From: Pollenia angustigena
Taxonomy: Eukaryota; Arthropoda; Insecta; Diptera; Polleniidae
Direction of reading: 5' to 3'
Assembly: GCA_930367215.1 (NCBI GenBank)
Contig: OV884057.1
Coordinates: 201,551,621-201,615,620, forward strand
DNA length: 64,000 bases
In this document: positions 43,726 to 55,067 of the stretch, in pieces
Numbering within the stretch: the first letter of the stretch is position 1
How the letters are laid out: every line of letters starts with the position of its first letter
Position numbers and translations under genes: made by a program
Notes under the pieces: generated by a model
The model's input: only the letters and a program-made list of their open reading frames with translations
What the model was told of the DNA's origin: nothing
The model's database searches: none

Positions 43726-44972
43726 ATATCGTAATAAAATAAAATAAGCAAATAAAAAAAAATTAAAGAATAAAACATATTTGAAAAACCTCGATCAATG
43801 CAACAGCCAAATTCTTAACACTGGTGACTGTAATAACGCAATTTTCAAAAAACATTAACTCATTTAACCGAACTTTACAGGCAATAAATAAGAAGTTTTG
43901 TATATGCTGTAAAGCGCAGGCAAAGCATATGATACACCAAAAATCGGGAACTTATTGCAAAAACCTTAAATAAGGCAATAAATTCTGGAATATATTAAAG
44001 CTGTCGTAACATTTAAACAGAACAACAAATCACATTAAAACAAATTCAGAAAAAAGAAAAACAAAATAAAAAATTGCAGAACGTTGACAAAGGCTTTGAC
44101 GTTGGTCTTAAATGGGCGGAGGAGAATAGCAGATTTTTGGAATATTTAATGGTCTTGCAAAACCTTCGAGGTGTAGCGGTGCAAAAATATATTTCATGTC
44201 AAAAAAAAAAAAAAAATTAATCGAAATTTAAAATTTTTTTTTTAATACTTTTTTGTTTTTTATTAGTTTTTCTTTCTTTCAATCAAAACATATCGATGGC
44301 TTAATATAAATAAGTTTGTAACTCGATTTCTTGTAAGTTAACAAGGAAAGAAAAGAGCTTAATCAAATCCAATTAATTTAAGATATGTAAAAAGTTTAAA
44401 TGCAATAATTAATAAAAAGATGCAACAAATTTTATTCTAAAGCCCCCTGAAATCTTATAGCAAGGTGCATTTTGCATTTATCTAGCTGAATAAACAAAAA
44501 AATCTTTTTGGAAATAATTGAGTTACGGCTTTTTTATATAAAGCTATCGATATGTATTTTTGTTTTTTTTTTTCAATAAACCTTGTTTTAGTTTGCAATA
44601 AATTCTTAAATCGAAAAATATTCACAGAAGTATTTGACACTGTCTTTTTTTCAAATAATCTATATGGGTAATTCCAAAGTGTTGAACGTGACAGTCGTAC
44701 GCATCAAAAATGCAATAACATTTTAGACAAAAAATATTTTTACGTTTTCTTAACCCTTAAATTATAGCACTAAGAAAGCACCGTTAGCTATGCTAAAGTT
44801 TATGGAGGGAGCGATTCTAGGTCAAACATAATGGCAAAAGAAGTAGCGGGTCGAACGTAAAAAAAAGAAGTAGTTTTTGTGGCCATTTATAAGCAGGCGT
44901 AATTCAGCGAAACCTGGCACTATTTTTTAATCAAACTACTTTCAGAATTTTACGTAGCAATGTAACATAATT
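43726..44972. other. AT-rich spacer
   Basis: No exon, RNA gene or transposon end recognised; long A and T runs only. Confidence 0.3.
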
Positions 44973-45172
44973 TTTCTTTATTAATACTTGAGCTTAAGGT
45001 CACTTTTATTTCAAATAGTTCGTTTATTTTTTATAAAAAAAAAAAAAATATTAAATTTATAAATATAATATCCTGAAGAAGATTTCCAAAGGAAATCGAA
45101 ATATCGATATAAAAAATAAACGAACTATTTGAAATAAAAGTGACTTAAGCTCAAGTATTAATAAAGAAAAAA
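44973..45172. repeat. Inverted repeat enclosing a retroelement-like 3' tail
   Basis: Arms TTTTTCTTTATTAATACTTG, AGCTTAAGGTCACTTTTATT, TCAAATAGTTCGTTTATTTT and the reverse (45105-45172) pair almost perfectly. The intervening 65 bp include CCTGAAGAAGATTTCCAAAG and GAAATCGAAATATCG, whose GATTTCC/GGAAATC stem resembles the CTGAAGAAG...CGAAA tails found at 3' ends of several retroelements. The elements involved are unknown. Confidence 0.6.
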
Positions 45173-45339
45173 ATATTTAAAAAAAGGTCGAAGAAATTAG
45201 AATAAAATTAGTAGCAATGTAACATATTAATGTCTTGGTTTGATTCCAAAATCTTCTGTATTTCCTTTTTTTTTAAGCCAAAATCTGGGTCGATACGTGA
45301 CATTTCGAAAGTGAAATTTTTTTCCGTAATAATTTAACT

Positions 45340-46082
45340 GAATAATGCAGGGACCGAAAATAACAGTTATATTGGAATTTTAAAACAAAAAAAGCACATA
45401 GAAGTAAACGTCGAAAAACTGATTCAAGTATACCATATTGTTCCTTATGCACTTGCCAATGATAAAATATATTGATTTTTAAAATTTTGATTTTTATTTT
45501 TTCGATCAAAAATAACAGTTATTTTTTGATTTTTATTTTTTTGAACAAAAATAACAGCTATTTTTTGTTTTTTATTTTTTTGAACAAAAATAACTGTTAT
45601 TTTTTGATTTTTATTTTTTCGATGAAAAGTAACAGTTATTTTTTTATTTTTATTTTTTCGAGCAAAAATAAAAGTTATTCTCTAAAGAAATGTACGTGTT
45701 TTAATAATTTAGATGACTTTTAATAATTATTTTAATGTGCATAAGAAATTCCAATGATAACTACACAATAAAACAAAAATTTTACTTCAAATAAATTATT
45801 AAATCACGTACATTTCTTTAGAGAATAACTTTTATTTTTGCTCGAAAAAATAAGAATAAAAAAATAACTGTTACTTTTCATCGAAAAAATAAAAATCAAA
45901 AAATAACAGTTATTTTTGATCAAAAAAATAAAAATCAAAAAATAACTGTTATTTTTTATCGAAAAAATAAAAATCAAAAAATAACAGTTATTTTTGTTCA
46001 AAAAAATAAAAATCAAAAAAAAACTGTTTTCATCTGACTTTTATGAAAAAAAGGTATAACTGTTACGGTCCCTGGAATAATG
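45340..46082. mobile_element. hAT element composed of mirrored 39-bp minisatellite arrays
   Basis: Element 45348-46074 flanked by GAATAATG (8 bp) on both sides; inverted ends CAGGGACCG plus an internal AACAGTTAT. From about 45478 to 45680 a 39-bp unit (AAAATAACAGTTATTTTTTG, ATTTTTATTTTTTCGATC) repeats five times. At 45830-46020 it repeats about five times in the opposite orientation. The centre has an inverted AAAGAAATGTACGTG / CACGTACATTTCTTT pair. ORFs across the arrays are repeat artefacts. Confidence 0.92.
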
Positions 46083-47634
46083 ATGAAAATAAAATAAAAA
46101 TTTACCGTTAATCCGAATAACATATTTCTCTTTGAACTCTTCCTTAGATTACAGACCATGTAAGAAATCTTTTTTGGAATATTTTTTATCAAATGTCACT
46201 TCTTTAAAGAAAGATAAATTTTAAAGAAAACGTACAATAAAACATTCTCACATATAAAAAATTACGTTTGCACAACTTTGAAGTCTGATTGTTCATCTAA
46301 GTGAACAAATTTATGAGTAAATTTATAAACTTAGTAAAATCTAAATATTTCTCTATAACAATATCGTAAAATAAACAGCTTTTAATAAGTTTTAAATTTT
46401 CACGGTCACGGTGGACCTTTTGACGGAAATGCCCATATATACAACAAAGTGACCTAAATTAAAAAAAATATATATAAAATTTAAACTGGATGATAATTTA
46501 GAAATAATTTTAGAAAATATAATGCAAATCTCTCACATAACTTTTTAATGCCCCACTCTTTGCCTCCTTGGCACTTGTTCTATAGAATTATTGCAATTGT
46601 TCGTAACATTTGAGACCTTTTGAAAACTTCCTGAATACAAGTGTTTCTCTGTTTGGAGGTTAAGTAGTTTTATATTTTTTTTCCATACAAACAAACATGA
46701 ATAACTGACTTTTTTTTTTGCTCCCATGTTTCACATAAAACATATGATTTATTATTGTATTCTTAAGTACTTTTTTTTTGTTTAAATTAATGTTTCTATA
46801 TTTGCTTGTTTCTTAATTTTTTTTTTTTTCTTTTTTTCGTTTTCTCTTAAGTGCAACCTACAAATAAAATAAAGTTTGTACATTCTTAACTGCCTACTTG
46901 CCAATGTTAAGTGTCTGAATGAATGTGTATAGTTTTTGTTGAAATTTACTTGCAAACATCATTAACAAATAATTATTTGAAATGACCTTGACTTCTTCTG
47001 CAGTCAATAACTCGAAGAAAATATAAAAAAAAAAACGTACATAATTATATAAAAAATTAAAAGTTATCATTATTAAGTGAGAGCGTTGGCTGCTTTTCGT
47101 ATTAGATGTAGTTTTCGTATTAAAAAAAATTAATCGTTAAAGTTATGTCTTATTTTGTTAAAAGACCAACAAAAGGTTTATGGCTTTTTACCTTAAAATT
47201 AATGTTTAACATTTACCAAGTTAATCGATGAGATTGTAATTTCAACACAATTTTAGGGCCGCTTTAGGTTTTTCTAATTACCAAGACGTGTAAGCACACG
47301 TTCAAAGGTGTTACTTGTTAAGGGAAATCAATTTTAATAGGAACTTTTCTCTATTGCGGTGTTACCAATTGAACACATAGCGCAATCAAAAATTTTTTTT
47401 TTACTACAACTTCGTTTCTGACAAGAAATTGTTTAAAATGTTATTACAATAAAAGGCAGGTTTTTTTGGGCAGTAGCATTTTTAAATTACTATTTTCTTA
47501 CAAATGTTAGATCTTTTTTAGGTGTTAAACCTTAAAAATAATGCAAGCCAATGTCCTTTTTAGGCCGTAAAGTGCCTAAATTTACTAAATTTAGAAATTT
47601 TTTTTGAATAGTTTGTTTGTCGAAAGAGAATATT
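46083..47634. other. AT-rich spacer
   Basis: No coding or repeat structure recognised beyond mononucleotide runs. Confidence 0.3.
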
Positions 47635-47886
47635 GTCACCTTAAATGCAAACGGATGTAACAAATTTTTTTTTTTTTTTTTTGCAAGAGAAGCAAAATAC
47701 TTTACAAAATCAATAACAAAGTGTTTTTGGCGTTTGAATGAATTTCTTTAATAAAGTCGCCATTTTGGATCGCAGGGAACTAGAAACTTGCGTTAACACG
47801 TAGTTTTTTAATAAAACGAACAAAAATTAATCAAAAACTCATTTTGGAATTTTTTTATAGTGACGTCCGTTTGCATTTAAGGTGAC
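47635..47886. mobile_element. MITE, about 252 bp (copy 1)
   Basis: Inverted ends GTCACCTTAAATGCAAACGG plus A. The interior is unrelated between halves apart from T runs. A second copy lies at 60276-60484 with the same ends and a shared GAGAAGCAAAA phrase inside. Target duplication unresolved. Confidence 0.85.
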
Positions 47887-48010
47887 GATGTTAAGAATTT
47901 GCATAAGCTTTATTTACAAAAAGGAACATTTTTAAGGGTTCGTTTTTAAGGTCACTTCAACAAAGGGGTACTTTATTCAAGTTTTTTTTTTACTCAACAT
48001 TTTTCATTTT

Positions 48011-48143
48011 TCGAATAGAACTATTACAAAAAAGCTTTATAAAATACATAACTGAAAATTTAGCTCATAGAATAAATTCGAAAAATGAAAAATGTTGAAT
48101 ATAATATAAAGTTACCTTCGGAAGGAAATAATTCCCAGTTTCT
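48011..48143 (+). repeat. Dispersed repeat of about 130 bp, copy 1
   Basis: ATTACAAAAAAGCTTTATAA, AATACATAACTGAAAATTTA, GCTCATAGAATAAATTCGAA and GTTACCTTCGGAAGGAAATA then ATTCCCAGTTTCT recur at 62167-62300 with only a few differences. Neither copy has recognisable terminal repeats. The ACCTTCGGAAGG palindrome is conserved. Confidence 0.8.
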
Positions 48144-48823
48144 GTTTTTTTTTTTTACTTTTAGAGTGTTAAAATAAAAATTTTTAATAGTTTTTCTTGA
48201 AGTCATTTGAAAGCAATTTAAACAAACGTATCTTTTTTTTAAGTTTATATAAATAAAGTGTGCTATTAACAAAAGGAAATATGGCCCCAGGAAATATGTC
48301 CGTTAAAAGCAAATGAAAATTTACTACAAATTTTAGGCTATTTTTAATTCTGTAGTGAGAAACAATTTTTTTTTAATGAAATGTCACCCCAAAATAAAAG
48401 AAAAATAACCATAAAAATTAAATCAGAATGTCCCTTATTTAAAAGTAATTTTTCTTTATGAAAAGTCACCTTGAATTTTTTAATAAATATTTGTCCCAAA
48501 AAAAAAAAATTAAGAGAAAAAAACACAATGAAAGTTTTATTAGGAATTTGGGTTGGGGGTCCCTAATCCCTAATTTAAAAATCCTGAATTTGAGTATCCG
48601 AATAACCATACAGTTTTGGTTTTAAAAATCGTGCTTTTAATTTCAGTTGACACTTTTTTTTGTGACAAGCGGGGCACCTGGCGTTTTAGCCTAATTGGGG
48701 TTTGCTGAATCCAATGGTACAAACCGTTTTATTCGAAAATGGAGGAGGTTGGACAACAGTTCGCGCAACTCAAAAACGGTTTAGTTTATTAACCGTATGA
48801 TGCATACCCAACTTTTTCTACGA

Positions 48824-50238
48824 GAACACACTAGTGCTGAAATACTATCGATATTTTCTACTATCGATATATATCTATAGTTCAGTGGTGCGATTCACTA
48901 ACTTTTAACGATCCGACAATCGTAATATTTGTCGACATTTATATTCGCTTGCAGTAACGATAGTGTGATTCTGTAATTTTTTTTAACGATTGTACACAGC
49001 TGTTTTTTTTTTTTTGTAACATCTCTGTCTACAAAATGTTAAAAAAAAAAGAAAAGCACAAAAGAGAATAAAATAAAAACATATGAAATTGTTCTTAACC
49101 CCCCTTGTTACACATATTTTTTCATTTAAAATGCACTGAAAAAGGTCTGGCCAGACTCATAAGTAAGACGAAGGGTTAATTTGTGGTTTTATATTTTTTT
49201 TTTTTGTGAATTTTACATTTAGAATTTTATTTTTGTTCTTAATTTGCTTTCTTATTGCAAATTTTAAATTTATTATTTTGTTTTTGTTCATACATATACA
49301 TATGAATATATATTTGTATGATGTAAGCTATTTTAAACATAAAAAACATTTTATCGATAAAATAAACACAAACTAAATTATTGTCGCTAAGATAACGACA
49401 AAAAATTGCTTAAAGTAACAGCTGACTTTAAACGACAGCGAATATCGTTAAAAATTTTACAGAATAGCATATTCGATAAATTTTCGTTATACTTATTTTA
49501 ACGATTCGATTATCGTTATAAAAGTTAGTGAATCGCACTACAGATTTCACTATCGATATATCGATATTACTATCGACTGAATGTTTGTACTTGTGCAGGA
49601 ACACATTAATTATTTTTTATAAGGCTACAGTTCGTTGTTTTTATCACTTTATTGAATCTATGAGACGTATGTATGTATATACGCACGTTATTTTAGATGG
49701 CAGTTTTTTTTTAAATTGATAAGTACCTTTCTGAAGGAACCGAAGTAGGGACTATACGATATTCCATTGCAACTTTAAAAAATGTTCTAAATTCTAAGCC
49801 CAAAAAGGTAATCAATCTAGCCAACTTTTCCTCTAATGGTCGTCATTGTTTTGTCCTATGCTTGCAATTGCTTTTGGATTTGCATTTTTTTTTTTACAAC
49901 ATTACAAAAATATTTGACATTTCAGTCCCTATGTAAACATGTAAAAATTTCGACTTAAAGGCCTTTAATTAGCAGTAAAAAGCACTGCTAATCAATCCAT
50001 ACCACTTGCCATGCTTGTTGTTTGTATTCATTGCTGTAATTCAGCGCGAATTAATAATAGCAAGTAAAAATGTGCGGCAAAAAACTGTGTGTATACCTGC
50101 TGTTAGATGTCTTCATAGCCGTATTTTAAATAAAAAAAAAATATCGATATTTATATTTTTCCTATCGATATTTTTGATATTTTAAGACTATCGATAATAT
50201 CGATATTCTATCGATAGTTTCCCAGCACTAGAACACAC
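48824..50238. mobile_element. hAT element (1399 bp) with ATCGAT arrays
   Basis: Element 48832-50230 flanked by GAACACAC (8 bp). Ends TAGTGCTGAAATACTATCGA and TAGTGCTGGGAAACTATCGA. Multiple ATCGATA motifs cluster at both termini (48845-48875, 49550-49580, 50140-50215), as expected for transposase-binding repeats. No transposase ORF. A 655-bp MITE sits inside. Confidence 0.9.
48883..49543. mobile_element. 655-bp MITE nested in the hAT element
   Basis: Element 48886-49540. Inverted ends TGGTGCGATTCACTAACTTT and TAGTGCGATTCACTAACTTT; possible 3-bp duplication CAG on both sides. Subterminal AACGAT/ATCGTT repeats in both orientations. Confidence 0.8.
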
Positions 50239-50845
50239 ACCCGGGATACGTTTGTACCTACTAGCTTATTTTGGCTTTTTCTTATGTTTAAATGGTCCAA
50301 TTTAATTTTTATTTTTATTTTAAAGCGTAAATAAATATTTTTGAAAAATGTTTTAGTTTTGTTTCATGCAAATATTCTATATGGTTCAAAAGATATAAGC
50401 AAAAGAGTGCATGCAGGCAACTATTATTCAAGTGGTAAACAAGTGTTTGTAGTATTTGGATATTCTAACGGTTGCTTTTGGTGATCAGCCATTACTTAGC
50501 TGATTACCAATACCGAGTGCACAATATGTAACAATAATTCATAATTTTAATTTTTCAAATAAAATAATATAGTTTAAACACACTATAAAATGGTTTGTTG
50601 CCTTTTATATTGATGTAAACTGGTGTGACACAAACGTTTCCCGGGTGTTTGTTTACATCGGTGTCGACTTTGGAAGCTCGTAGCTGCTGAGCCACTAATC
50701 CGAATTGCAACAAATACCCTTTAAACAATAAGAAATTACTTATGTTTCCAAGATCTGAAATCTCTATTCCGTTAGTTAAGCCATTCCTGAGTTACAGCAC
50801 TGCAAAGTTACAAGTTGATACATTTGTACCCGGGTGTGTGTTCTA

Positions 50846-51909
50846 GGTTAAATAAACTAAAAAAGCAAAATATGCGCAGTTGGAAAAAAAATAATTTTTT
50901 AAAAAAATTGCGAAGTTTTTGTTTTTAAAAAAATTGGAAATATAAAAAATAAAAAACATTTGTAAAACCTATGACCTCGACCATGAGTATTTATTTCTTT
51001 GAGATTTGTCTACAACTTTGGATTTTATTCACAAAAGATTAACAATTTTAAATAAACTTAAGAATTTCATAAAACGCCACATTTATATGGGAGCCCCCCT
51101 AAGGTGTTGTGATAAAGGGCAAGTATGTTTTGAAAAAATTTTTAGGACAAAAAACTAATGTAGGTCAGTCATACATTTAATCCCCCTAGGGGCGGCTCCT
51201 AGGCAGTTATGCAACTTTTTCATACAATATATTTCTAGCCTGTGTTGAAAATTTTGTATTGAAGCCGCTTTAAGGAATGATGGGGATGAAAAATAAATGT
51301 CAAATTTTACCCGTTTTTATAAACAAAAAAACTTCTGCGAACTATTTTGAAATCACGAAAGCGATATTTTGGTGTTCTAAAAATCACGAGATTTTTAACT
51401 TTTCGTTTTAATTTTCTTTGTTCTAAAACACGAGTTAACATCTCGTTCACTTCTCTTTACAGTGCTGCCACATTTATCTAGCTAGCACTTATCGTTGCCA
51501 TTTTCACTAATTTTTTACCTTTGTAAAATTTAACCAACAAAACTCAATAATTATTAACCAATTTAAAGGAAAAAAACCACGAAATATGTAAACAAAACTA
51601 AAACAGCGTCCACAAAAATATATCGTCTTCCTAAATTTATAAATTTTAATGTTCAACAACATTTTTGTGCGCAGAACACCTTTTCAGTGCATTCAAATCA
51701 CTCTACGAAAAAGTGACTTTCAGAGTTTGCCTGTATAGAGTACGTTTTTTTTTTATGAAAAACCACCTCTTAGTAAAAAAATCCTTTTTTTGTTTAGGAG
51801 TACATTTTTGTAAAAAGAAATATTTTTTGAAGTAAAGTACTTTTTTACAAATACCATACTTTTTTAATAATTAGTAATTTTTGGTAAAACAAATGTGCAT
51901 AAGTAAAAA
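50846..51909. other. Unassigned spacer
   Basis: No coding or repeat structure recognised. A short less AT-rich patch at 51170-51210 has no ORF. Confidence 0.3.
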
Positions 51910-52085
51910 GAGAACATTTATAAAAAGTACTTTTATAAAAAAGTACTTTTGTAAAAAAGTACTTTTGTAAAAAAGTACTTTTGTAAAAAAGTACTTCTGT
52001 AAAAAATTTGTATTGTAAAAAGTAATTTTGTATAAAAGTACTTTTGTAAAAATAAATTTTTTTTGTAAAAAAGTACTTTTTCACA
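51910..52085 (+). repeat. Minisatellite of GTACTTTTGTAAAAAA units
   Basis: A 16-20 bp unit repeats about nine times, the central four copies (51935-52000) being nearly identical and the flanking ones degenerate. Translation gives a repetitive Tyr/Phe/Lys ORF that is an artefact. Confidence 0.9.
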
Positions 52086-53556
52086 AAAAATATTTAACTA
52101 AAAATAACGAAATTGACTTAACAAAATGTAATTAAAAGTAAATTCAAACCTACCCAGCTTCAAAGCGGATAAAAGCATCATCTTTTTAAAGTTGACTTAA
52201 CGCCTTTTGTCAAACGATTGTCACACTGAAAAGGCAGTTGTTTTTTAATGGTTTTTTTACAGTAACAACAAAGGACTTCAACAAGTTGTCTAGTTTCGTT
52301 TAAAAGGCTTAAATCTTGTTACAAATTAGTGTTACGAGTCTGCGAAAAAGAATTCAATAAACTTTCACTCTTTTGATATTAAACACATCAAAAAAAAAAT
52401 GGAAAATTAACTGGCTAATTTTAAACAGTTTTTATTATTTATTTGCAGTTTATTTAGTTTTATAGGTGTTTTTCGTTTATTAAACGTTATTTCTTTTTTT
52501 AATATAGTCTTGCTAGAGTTGCAAAAAAAAAATGTTATTGTTTATTTATGATTTTTGTGTAATTTTATTATTTATGACAGACAAAATTAAATTATTTTTC
52601 TATTTTTTTTTTTCTTCTCTCAACTCATGTTCATTGCTTTACAGTTTTTGTAGACACTTTTCAAATTTTTAACACGTTTCCTTCCTCTTAGTGTTTCAAT
52701 AAAAACTGCATTTTTACAAAAATTTATTTATTTGTTATTTTATGCTTTTTGTTACTAAAAACGTTTTAATTTTCTTTCTGTTATTTCTATCTGTGTTTTG
52801 TTTTGTTACAAATAAAAAGCACGTTTCAACGGAGGCTTGATTTTATTTTTGTTATTTTGTATAAATTTATATTTGTTTGCTATTGATGAGATGATTAATC
52901 TTCACCAGAAATAAACCGTTGCTTTATTATTAATTTTTTTGTTTCCAAAAATATAACGTTGCATGACCTTTATTTATCATTTATTGTTGGTTTTAAATGT
53001 GAAATAAATGTATTATATTTAGTTAATGTTTAAATTAATTTTTAAGTCTGTTCTATTTCGTTAATTTTTTTTTTTATCAATATTATACATAAATATTTCT
53101 TGAAAGTGGAATATTTTTGTTTTTTTTTTTTTGTATTAGTTAAACAAGTTTTTAAAAGTTGTAGTCAAATTACACTTAATAAATATTGCGTAGATATGAA
53201 ATCATGTCTATGTCTACTGACTTTTAAGCTGTCACAACCTGTTTGGCAAAAAGTAAAAAAAAAAAACTACTTTAACAGATTTTTATAAAAAAAAAGAAAA
53301 AAAATTTTATTTTAGTTTTAATTAAATTCAAACCAGCAGTTGCTTTTAAACAGAATTTCATTTTACATTCTCTAAATAACAAAAATTTTATAAATTTGTT
53401 TAAATTGTTTTAATAAATTTGATACAAAACAAGATTATTTTAATAAGAGTTCCTTAAAAAGAAAAAAATATTAAAAAAATTCTTTTAACAGATGATCAAT
53501 TTAACAAAGATATTTAAAAAAAGTATATCTTAAAGGCATTTTTCCAAAAGAACTTA
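52086..53556. other. AT-rich spacer
   Basis: Long stretches of A and T; no exon, RNA gene or transposon end recognised. Confidence 0.3.
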
Positions 53557-54726
53557 TATCGGGTGATTTTTTAGCTATTATCTTTTTGGCAACACTGGTT
53601 TAAACAGCTGACGCACGTTTCGTGTTTTGTATCACTGTCAAACATCTTCAGTTTGGTCTATAATTTAACCATGAATCGTCTTACAAATGAACAACGCTTG
53701 CAAATTATTGAATTTTATTATCAAAATGCGTGCTCTGTTAAGAAAGTTCCTCGCGCGCTTCTTCCATTTTATGGTCAGTTTAATCGACCCACTGAAGCGG
53801 CTATTCGGTACGTTAATATGCAGAATTGTCTATTTTGGAGTGAAGATCAGCCAGATGCACTGCAAGAGCTACCAATGCATCCAGAAAAAGTCAAAGTTTG
53901 GTGCGATTTATGGGCTGGTGGCATCATTGGACCGTACTTCTTCAAAGATGATGCGAATCGTAACGTAACTGTGAATGGTGAGCGCTACCGTGAGATGATA
54001 TCCAACTTTTTTTTGCCCAAAATGCAAGAGCTTGACCTGCATGACATGTGGTTTTAACAAGACGGTGCCACATGCCACACAGCACGCTTAACAATGGACT
54101 TATTGAGAGGCGAGTTCGGTGAACATTTTATTTCACGTTCGGGACTGGTCAATTGGCCGCCTAGATCGTGCGATTTAACGCCTTTAGACTATTTTTTGTG
54201 GGGCTATGTTAAAGCGCATGTCTATACCAGCGATCATCACAAAGAGAGACAGTTAAAAATGTGTATGTAGTGGTGAGTGCAAAGAGAGAAAAATAAATTT
54301 ACTCGTTTGAGACATTTACTATGTGTTTTGTTCTTGTTTTTTAAAAGTGTAGCTTTTTACAATTGTTTCGGTAACCTTCGCGTTGTGTGTGTGTGAAATT
54401 CACGAAAAGTGCTCGGCCCCCGGGGGCATAGCGTGATGATCGCTGGTCTATACACACATGCCCGCTTAAATTGACGCATTGGAAGACAACATTGAAGCAT
54501 TTATTCATGAGATACCGGCCGAAATGTTGGAAAGAGTATGCCAAAATTGGACTAAGCGAATAGACCATGTGAGGCGCAGTCACGGTCAACATTTGCATGA
54601 AATAATCTTCAAACATTAAATTATATGGACCGTACTATCGATTCAAATAAAGATTTCATGCATTTTTCTGAATTTTAAGTGTTTGTTTTTAAAACTTTCC
54701 TAAAGCTCTTAAAAAATCACCCGATA
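53557..54726 (+). mobile_element. Tc1/mariner element copy 2, interrupted by a hAT MITE
   Basis: Element 53559-54724 with TA on both sides and inverted ends TCGGGTGATTTTTTA. The transposase frame starts MNRLTNEQRLQIIEFYYQNA (53671) with a helix-turn-helix region ending GQFNRPTEAAIR. It then jumps by deletion to YVNMQNCLFWSEDQPDALQE, losing the first catalytic Asp block (SDEAHF) kept in copy 1. The rest reads FFLPKMQELDLHDMWF, a stop, QDGATCHTARLTMDLLRGEF, RSCDLTPLDYFLWGYVKAHV, then after the insertion ALEDNIEAFIHEIPAEMLER and IFKH. The spacing between the second and third catalytic Asp, with the intact segment here, is 36 residues. Inactive. Confidence 0.93.
54220..54453. mobile_element. 218-bp hAT MITE inside mariner copy 2
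   Basis: Element 54228-54445, flanked by GTCTATAC (8 bp). Copy 1 keeps the empty site CATGTCTATACACACATG. 13-bp inverted ends CAGCGATCATCAC fit the hAT CAGNG start. No ORF. Confidence 0.94.
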
Positions 54727-54840
54727 AAATTTAAAAAAATTTTCATTTAAAACTGATACATTTCGTAGTTGCATTGTAACGTAAACATTATGGTTGCAGT
54801 AAAAAATCTAATTTTTCATACTTATCACACCAAGCATATC

Positions 54841-55067
54841 GAGCCCTTACTGCAAAAACAGCTTAAGCGACATCATTTTCAATTTCCGTTTATTTTTTTT
54901 AATTAATTAATTTATTTGCAACACTTGCATCATCTCAAAAAATGTCATGTCAATTTTAGTTTAAGCGACAACCTTCTTACAAAATTTTTATGAAATGAAA
55001 TAAAGAAAACCTTCTCCTGTAAAATTGTGTTTTTGTCGCTTAAGCTTTTTTTTTGCGGTAAGGGCTC
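54841..55067. mobile_element. MITE, about 227 bp
   Basis: Inverted ends GAGCCCTTACTGCAAAAACA then GCTTAAGCGACA; the right end is the complement with an extra T. A further TTTAAGCGACA phrase lies at 54959. ATAT may flank both sides. Confidence 0.8.

Larger units (their letters stand above)
48822..50845. mobile_element. Foldback element with AGAACACACACCCGGG ends, interrupted by a hAT
   Basis: The right end reads ATTTGTACCCGGGTGTGTGT then TCTAGG. Its mirror, AGAACACACACCCGGGATAC then GTTTGTAC, sits at 50230-50258 but is cut by the hAT element, whose duplicated GAACACAC at 48824-48831 carries the outermost bases. A third partial CCCGGGTGTTTG occurs at 50640. Without the insertion the element would be about 620 bp. 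Non-coding. Confidence 0.65.

Noticed and set aside
45472..46016. Repetitive Phe/Asn/Lys-rich ORFs on both strands
   Set aside because: They are direct translations of the 39-bp minisatellite and its mirror copy, not genes.
51845..52084. Tyr/Phe/Lys repeat ORF
   Set aside because: It is a translation of the GTACTTTTGTAAAAAA minisatellite.
54341..54616. Minus-strand 91-residue ORF
   Set aside because: It is antisense to the mariner transposase and its nested hAT MITE.
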